DNA of 64,000 nt from UBA1547 sp035399865. GTDB taxonomy: Bacteria; Patescibacteriota; Saccharimonadia; Saccharimonadales; Saccharimonadaceae. Within the stretch, counting starts at the first letter, position 1; each line of letters begins with the position of its first letter. The stretch is taken from positions 138,239 to 202,238 of the forward strand of contig DAOPJW010000001.1 of the NCBI GenBank assembly GCA_035399865.1, given 5' to 3'. Positions 61,101 through 64,000 of this stretch are shown in pieces. A model generated the notes under the pieces. The model was given only the letters and a program-made list of their open reading frames with translations, was not told where the DNA came from and ran no database searches. The position numbers and the translations under genes were made by a program.

Positions 61101-61437
61101 TTGGAAGGGAAGAGATGATAAAGAGAAGATTAAATTATATAAATATCGCCAACAATTACTGTTTTATAAACTATTGGTTGAAAATTCGAGAGATTACCAG
61201 AACTATAAAGTCGAGCAGGGATTCATACAGTTTATCGAACCAAATAATTCTGGTACGATTTTATCACCTCTAGAAATCGACTTCCAACAAGAAGAGCTAG
61301 AATATTTTAGTAAATTAGTGAATGCGGTCTGGTCTCATATAATCGAACTGGATTTTCCCGATACATCGCATTACGATAAATCAATCAAAGGAATATTAAA
61401 TTTTGAACAAGCATTAATTGACAAATATGATATATAA
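58153..61437 (+). CDS. UvrD/RecB-type helicase-nuclease
   Basis: The 1094-aa protein joins a superfamily 1A helicase with a C-terminal RecB/AddB-type nuclease. The helicase has Walker A VAGPGTGKTELL (about 28-39), DEFQDTNLAQ (motif II), GDDDQAIYSFQGA (motif III), TENYRS and the later VNIMTAHKSKGLEFD and RLFYVAMTRAKKHLNI. The nuclease core has GKLDLVDIDK, VTDYKTGKPS and YRQQLLFY near 955-1010, giving the D-x-K and Q-x3-Y ligands. It lacks the separate AddA/B partner and may do recombination or foreign-DNA degradation alone, as other CPR helicase-nucleases may. Confidence 0.93.
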   Translation: MNYEKRYQKLNNAQKLAVDNIDGPIIIVAGPGTGKTELLSMRTANILQKTDTLPENILCLTFTDSGANAMRERLTQIIGKEAYKVAIHTFHSFGSEIINRFGKFFYNEAHFKSADELNVFEIINQILKELNYDNPLANTLDDNYIYLNDIKKSISDLKKSGLVSEELINILNENDIVMDKVEKILSPIFNLGISKNTAIEAIKHIEEIRNIKSNIATSLITPLSIVLADSLQEASSNAIENNSTKPITAWRNDWFKKDENRNFVLKSRDRQVKLRALCPIYDKYLNRMREACLYDFDDMILRVVHAIEMFSELRFNLQEQYQYIMVDEFQDTNLAQMRILHNLTDNDIVGDMPNILVVGDDDQAIYSFQGADISNIIDFRSHYPKAKLITLTENYRSTDNILKSSRNIITQGNERLENYVKELNKELISQKGNIPKSVNLFEAESIANERHWLVTDIKSRVKAGGKASEIAVFTRRHSEIEMLLPYFFKAGIKVNYEHRNNILDEPLIIIIEEISRLIIHIANGQHNEANSILPKILSHDAWGLKPIDLWNLSITADNKRKKWLEIMQTDSVFKPIFDWLIKVSAEVKDKPLEEILDIIIGKNSENPEDFTSPIYNYYFSNEKISESPQEYLNYLEALRTIRNRFREYRTNQTPTLYSFIDFIDMNRKANIKISNTIQVIESENAVNIMTAHKSKGLEFDTVYIFNAVDSVWGEKSRKKPQRISYPENLPFAQAGENDDDKLRLFYVAMTRAKKHLNISYSQKNDKDKNTLKAIFLANEAWEPQQINIPDDFSIIIEASEIAWYQPIIKSQSQNMHDLLLPKLKNYKLSVTHLQNFVDVVRGGPQHFFIQSFLKFPERKSVNSAFGTAIHDTLQQAHNFLISTGKKQAIEDIVAIFEQNLIEQRLNQQDFNKYLKKGADCLNLFLNKNYDSFSINQLTELNFNNQNSIINETLITGKLDLVDIDKINKKITVTDYKTGKPSTNWKGRDDKEKIKLYKYRQQLLFYKLLVENSRDYQNYKVEQGFIQFIEPNNSGTILSPLEIDFQQEELEYFSKLVNAVWSHIIELDFPDTSHYDKSIKGILNFEQALIDKYDI

Positions 61438-61518
61438 TGTTAAAATTATATACATATAGAAGATTGAGCATTTGCTCTCTAAAATATATCCTTATCATAT
61501 TTAAAGGAGGTGATAAAT

Positions 61519-61677
61519 GTGTTTAAGGGAACATGCTCCACCTGTAAAGGAACGGGGGTATGCGAATGTAAAGGCAAAGGATGCCACAAATGTGGCGTCA
61601 AAGACGCCCTTTCGGGTGTATACCGTGGCAACAAAGTCGGCAAATGCCCGACGTGTGGCGGAAGTGGTAGAATTTAA
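61519..61677 (+). CDS. Small zinc-finger protein with CxxCxGxG repeats
   Basis: GTG at 61519 lies 7 nt after AAGGAGGT and opens a 52-codon frame. It holds nine cysteines: CSTCKGTG (DnaJ zinc-finger repeat), CECKGKGCHKCG, and CPTCGGSG. The paired CxxCxGxG units are those of the DnaJ cysteine-rich domain and could bind one or two zincs. A competing +1 frame from ATG 61517 (75 codons) lacks any family pattern and is rejected. A terminator follows 20 nt later. The likely role is zinc-dependent binding of RNA or a protein partner; no J domain is present. Confidence 0.75.
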   Translation: MFKGTCSTCKGTGVCECKGKGCHKCGVKDALSGVYRGNKVGKCPTCGGSGRI

Positions 61678-61696
61678 AGAACCTTTTCATTATTTA

Positions 61697-61730
61697 TCCC
61701 GACTAGTACAAACTAAGTCGGGAATTTTTT
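61697..61730 (+). terminator. Rho-independent terminator after the zinc-finger gene
   Basis: TCCCGACT (61697-61704) pairs with AGTCGGGA (61716-61723), 11-nt loop, followed by ATTTTTTTATTT. It ends the transcript of the small protein. Confidence 0.9.
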
Positions 61731-61834
61731 TATTTCTCTATTGACTCTCTTCGTCTGTTTTGGTATTGTTCTAATATTAGATTTTGGATCGAGTTGATAT
61801 AAATTAAAATTCTCTAAAAATCTACGAAACTTCC

Positions 61835-62237
61835 AGAGAAAAGATTGTGATGGAAAATCCACCAGATTGAGTCAAGGTCGCTAGGAGGTGATAGTTCTTA
61901 TCGTCGTAATAGTGGAGTTGATTACCTATGTACAACGTTGACTTGAATTTTGGGTATTTTTGCATCAAAAAAATCTGGTCCTTCCAAACCCAGTTAACGC
62001 GTGTTGTTACGCTTAGTCCTTAAGTTGAGGTTATGATTTTGTCCAAATTATTGGAACAAAGTAATAATGATTAACCTCCTAAAGGCAAAATAATACTGGG
62101 GGAATGTACCAACTATCAGGAGTGAATGTGATTTGTATACTTTTAACACTCCCGAGCAAAACGCGTTTTGCTTCCCGTTAAAGTAAACATATCCGATGCT
62201 TCACATTAGTAATATTGACTCACACAATCTTTTCTCT
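61835..62237 (+). ncRNA. Large structured RNA of unknown type (~400 nt)
   Basis: The ends are closed by a perfect 15-bp helix, AGAGAAAAGATTGTG (61835-61849) with CACAATCTTTTCTCT (62223-62237). TGAGTCA (61868-61874) pairs with TGACTCA (62216-62222) directly stacked on it. TAGGAGGT (61882-61889) pairs with ACCTCCTA (62074-62081), competing with GAGGTTA (62027-62033) and TAACCTC (62072-62078). Local hairpins include GCGT/ACGC and CCAA/TTGG. TGA-TATAAA (61795-61803) gives a promoter; a terminator follows. No coding frame, RNase P core, SRP core or tmRNA T-arm was found. Confidence 0.7.
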
Positions 62238-62243
62238 TTCTCT

Positions 62244-62275
62244 AAGGCCTCGCATGTCGAGGCCTTTAAATTTTC
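62244..62275 (+). terminator. Rho-independent terminator of the large RNA
   Basis: AAGGCCTCG (62244-62252) pairs with CGAGGCCTT (62258-62266) around CATGT, followed by TAAATTTTC. It lies 6 nt after the closing helix of the RNA. Confidence 0.85.
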
Positions 62276-62319
62276 ATTATTATTATGAGTTATAATTGTT
62301 TGAGGAAATTTATATAAAT

Positions 62320-63276
62320 ATGAAAACTATTTGGGACAAGCTACCAAAACCTTTTTTTGCCTTAGCCCCTATGGAAGGAGTGACTGATATCGTATTTCGT
62401 AATGTCATTCTAAAAACTGCCAGACCAGATATTTTCTTTACCGAATTCGTCAACGCTACAAGTTTCTGTAGTCCGAAAGGTGAACACAGTACTAGAAACA
62501 GATTGGAATTTTGTACTGATGAAAATCCAATCATCGTTCAAATATGGGGTAATAAACCAGAAGAATTTGCAAAAATGAGTCAATCAATGTCAAAAGACGG
62601 CTTTGATGGTATAGATATAAATATGGGTTGTCCTGACAAAGCAGTTGTTCGCACTGGTTCAGGTAGTGCTTTAATAAAAAATCCAGCACTTGCCGGTGAA
62701 CTTATTTTTGCTACTAAAACGGGTGGGTTACCAGTTAGCGTAAAGACTAGGCTAGGTGATGTCAAAGCAGAAAATTGGAAGGATTGGCTATCCTACTTAC
62801 TTGAACAAAATTTATCTAATCTAACAGTACATTTACGCACCAGAAAAGAGATGAGTAAGGTAAAAGCCCATTATGAATTAATTCCAGATATCGTAACACT
62901 CCGAGATAAATTAGCACCAGCAACTTTATTGACGATAAACGGTGATATTCGTGATCGCGAACATGGTGAGGAATTGACTAATAAATACGGCGTCGATGGA
63001 ATAATGATTGGCAGAGGAATATTTGAAAATCCCTTTGCATTTGAAAAACAAAAACATAAACACAATCAAGATGAATTAGTTAATTTATTAAAATTACATT
63101 TGGACTTGTTTGATAAATATTCGACAATAACAAATCCTCGCAAATTTGATCCACTCAAGCAATTTTTCAAGATATATATTCGAGATTTTGACGGTGCTAG
63201 TAATTTAAGAGCAAAAATGATGCAATCAAAAACAACTGAGGAAGTTCGAATAATTCTTAAGAATTATGAAAAATGA
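62320..63276 (+). CDS. dus: tRNA-dihydrouridine synthase
   Basis: The 318-aa TIM-barrel flavoenzyme reduces uridines in tRNA. It has FALAPMEGVTDIVFRNV, the active-site INMGCPDKAVVRTGSGSAL (catalytic Cys), VSVKTRLG, VHLRTRKEMSK, and LTINGDIRDREHG with GIMIGRGIFENPFAF. The start ATG 62320 gives the usual MKTIWDKLPKPFFAL; a TTG at 62296 is in frame but lies over the -10 box TATAAT (62291-62296). The predicted leader is about 17 nt. Confidence 0.95.
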   Translation: MKTIWDKLPKPFFALAPMEGVTDIVFRNVILKTARPDIFFTEFVNATSFCSPKGEHSTRNRLEFCTDENPIIVQIWGNKPEEFAKMSQSMSKDGFDGIDINMGCPDKAVVRTGSGSALIKNPALAGELIFATKTGGLPVSVKTRLGDVKAENWKDWLSYLLEQNLSNLTVHLRTRKEMSKVKAHYELIPDIVTLRDKLAPATLLTINGDIRDREHGEELTNKYGVDGIMIGRGIFENPFAFEKQKHKHNQDELVNLLKLHLDLFDKYSTITNPRKFDPLKQFFKIYIRDFDGASNLRAKMMQSKTTEEVRIILKNYEK

Positions 63277-63478
63277 TATTAAAATGCCAAGACGAAACAA
63301 AATAAGTAAACGTGTTAGATATCAACAAAACAACAGTTGTCAGACAAAACGTCAATATTCAACCGAACAACAAGCTAAAAAATCTGCAGAATATCAGATG
63401 CTAATTAATTATGAATTGAATCTTTCAGTGTATAAATGTGAATATTGTTGTAAATGGCATTTGACAAAAAATAGATAA
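63266..63478 (+). CDS. Small zinc-ribbon-like protein
   Basis: The 70-aa basic protein has a C-terminal CEYCCKWHLTKNR, matching the common small-protein motif CxxC-x-K-WH-L (a zinc knuckle), preceded by the helical QQAKKSAEYQMLINYELN. It overlaps the dihydrouridine synthase gene by 11 nt, so it is translationally coupled and may act on RNA. A shorter start at 63284 (MPRRNKISK) is equally plausible. Confidence 0.7.
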   Translation: MKNDIKMPRRNKISKRVRYQQNNSCQTKRQYSTEQQAKKSAEYQMLINYELNLSVYKCEYCCKWHLTKNR

Positions 63479-63479
63479 T

Positions 63480-64000
63480 CTATAATTCAAGAACGCTCGT
63501 TTGAATATATTCACGCCAAACAGAACCATCGGATTTGAGCAATTGTGCTTTGCCTGTAGCTGTAATTTTAGGTGAATAGGTTGGATGACTAATAATCATA
63601 TTTGTTTTTGAATCAGTCTGTTTATTGCCAAGTTGACCACTACCATTATATCCCCAACAATAAACAGCACCAGCGGTGTCGAGGGCACAGGTGTGAGAAT
63701 CGCCAACTGAAATCGCCTGAATAGTCTTGCCCGACATATCAGTTCCGACTGTTGTAACAGCTACTGGCACAAGGCTGTCAGTACTGGAGTTATTGCCAAG
63801 TTGACCATAATTATTATATCCCCAGCAATAGACAGCACCAGCGGTGTCGAGGGCACAGGTGTGATGATAACCAGCTGAAATTGCTTGGATAGTCTTTCCA
63901 GTCATAGGCGTCCCAGCAGTAGTAACAGCTACTGGCACAAGGCTGTCAGTAGTGGAGTTATTGCCAAGTTGACCGTCACTATTGCTTCCCCAGCAATAGA
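63480..64000 (-). CDS. RCC1-repeat surface protein, C-terminal part (continues past the window)
   Basis: The frame runs from the stop at 63480 to the window edge without interruption, so it is the C-terminal end of a larger protein. It holds RCC1-type propeller repeats: HTCALDTAGAVYCWGYN, GQLGNNSSTDSLVPVAV and MTGKTIQAISAG units, about 56 residues each, with a C-terminal part containing KSDGSVWREYIQ. RCC1 repeats form a seven-bladed propeller. The other propeller proteins here are pilin fusions, so this one may also carry a prepilin N-terminus outside the window. Confidence 0.88.
   Translation of the reverse strand, partial: YCWGSNSDGQLGNNSTTDSLVPVAVTTAGTPMTGKTIQAISAGYHHTCALDTAGAVYCWGYNNYGQLGNNSSTDSLVPVAVTTVGTDMSGKTIQAISVGDSHTCALDTAGAVYCWGYNGSGQLGNKQTDSKTNMIISHPTYSPKITATGKAQLLKSDGSVWREYIQTSVLEL
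63665..63865. repeat. 168-bp tandem repeat units in the RCC1 gene
   Basis: The 33-bp stretch at 63665-63697 recurs at 63833-63865 almost unchanged, an offset of 168 bp (56 codons). The near identity points to recent expansion or gene conversion. Confidence 0.7.

Noticed and set aside
61517..61744. 75-codon frame from ATG 61517 overlapping the zinc-finger gene
   Set aside because: It has no recognisable motif, while the +2 offset frame from GTG 61519 has nine cysteines in DnaJ-type spacing and better Shine-Dalgarno spacing.
61835..62237. RNase P RNA or tmRNA as identity of the large RNA
   Set aside because: No GAGGAAAGTCC-type P4 core, ACAGAA element or tRNA-like T-arm GGTTCGAATCC was found by eye; a covariance search could still overturn this.
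1..64000. CRISPR array
   Set aside because: No run of short direct repeats with unique spacers was seen; the tandem repeats found lie inside coding genes.

Overview
The window looks like part of a Saccharibacteria (TM7, Patescibacteria/CPR) chromosome. It is AT-rich and gene-dense. It carries several type IV pilin-like surface proteins, a sortase system, a heliorhodopsin, CPR-type small secreted proteins and small DNA/RNA enzymes that have lost metal-binding modules. UGA works as an ordinary stop (for example ATGA gene overlaps at 6387-6390 and 31207-31210), which argues against the UGA-recoding Gracilibacteria/SR1 lineages. The assignment rests on gene content recognised by eye, not on a phylogeny.

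Layout. 1-10.5 kb is an accessory island. It holds a four-gene operon (PLD-helicase, 60-aa protein, DndD-like SMC ATPase, small Dnd-associated-like protein) that I read as a poorly described anti-DNA defence cassette. A DpnII-type GATC restriction-modification pair follows, then debris of a conjugation (type IV secretion) locus, a PLD pseudogene with an in-frame stop, and a glycosyltransferase with damaged ends. 10.5-16.6 kb has a GT8 glycosyltransferase, PHP phosphoesterase, Hsp20, a P-loop kinase, a YgjP-type metallopeptidase and a PAS histidine kinase. 16.7-36.5 kb is core: secE-nusG-rplK-rplA, a nucleotidyltransferase/deaminase pair, folA-HIT and thyA, rplJ-rplL, dnaX-dnaB, a membrane glycosyltransferase-like protein, ybaB-recR-DHH phosphoesterase-cysS, an AI-2E-type permease, a two-component system and greA. 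36.8-58 kb is envelope and surface biology: pilin-LamG and pilin-propeller proteins, a CAP protein, a sortase-substrate operon, heliorhodopsin, a thioredoxin/CcdA redox operon, an ECF sigma factor with a membrane partner, and secreted Ig-like proteins. 58-64 kb has a UvrD-RecB-type helicase-nuclease, a tiny CxxCxGxG protein, a large structured RNA, a dihydrouridine synthase and the start of an RCC1-repeat protein.

How the parts fit. Two apparent structured RNA genes, with closing helices of 11+9 bp and 15 bp and their own terminators, lie at 44033-44395 and 61835-62275; neither shows the hallmarks of tmRNA, RNase P RNA or SRP RNA. Ribosomal-protein leaders contain attenuator-like and mutually exclusive helices, suggesting autogenous control. 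Many stand-alone genes have a -10 box (often extended TGn) 5-11 nt before the start codon and no Shine-Dalgarno, so leaderless translation seems common, while operon-internal and ribosomal genes keep Shine-Dalgarno sites. The surface proteins (pilin fusions, sortase substrate, CAP protein, RCC1 protein) are what an epibiont that attaches to host bacteria would be expected to carry. That ecological reading is inference.
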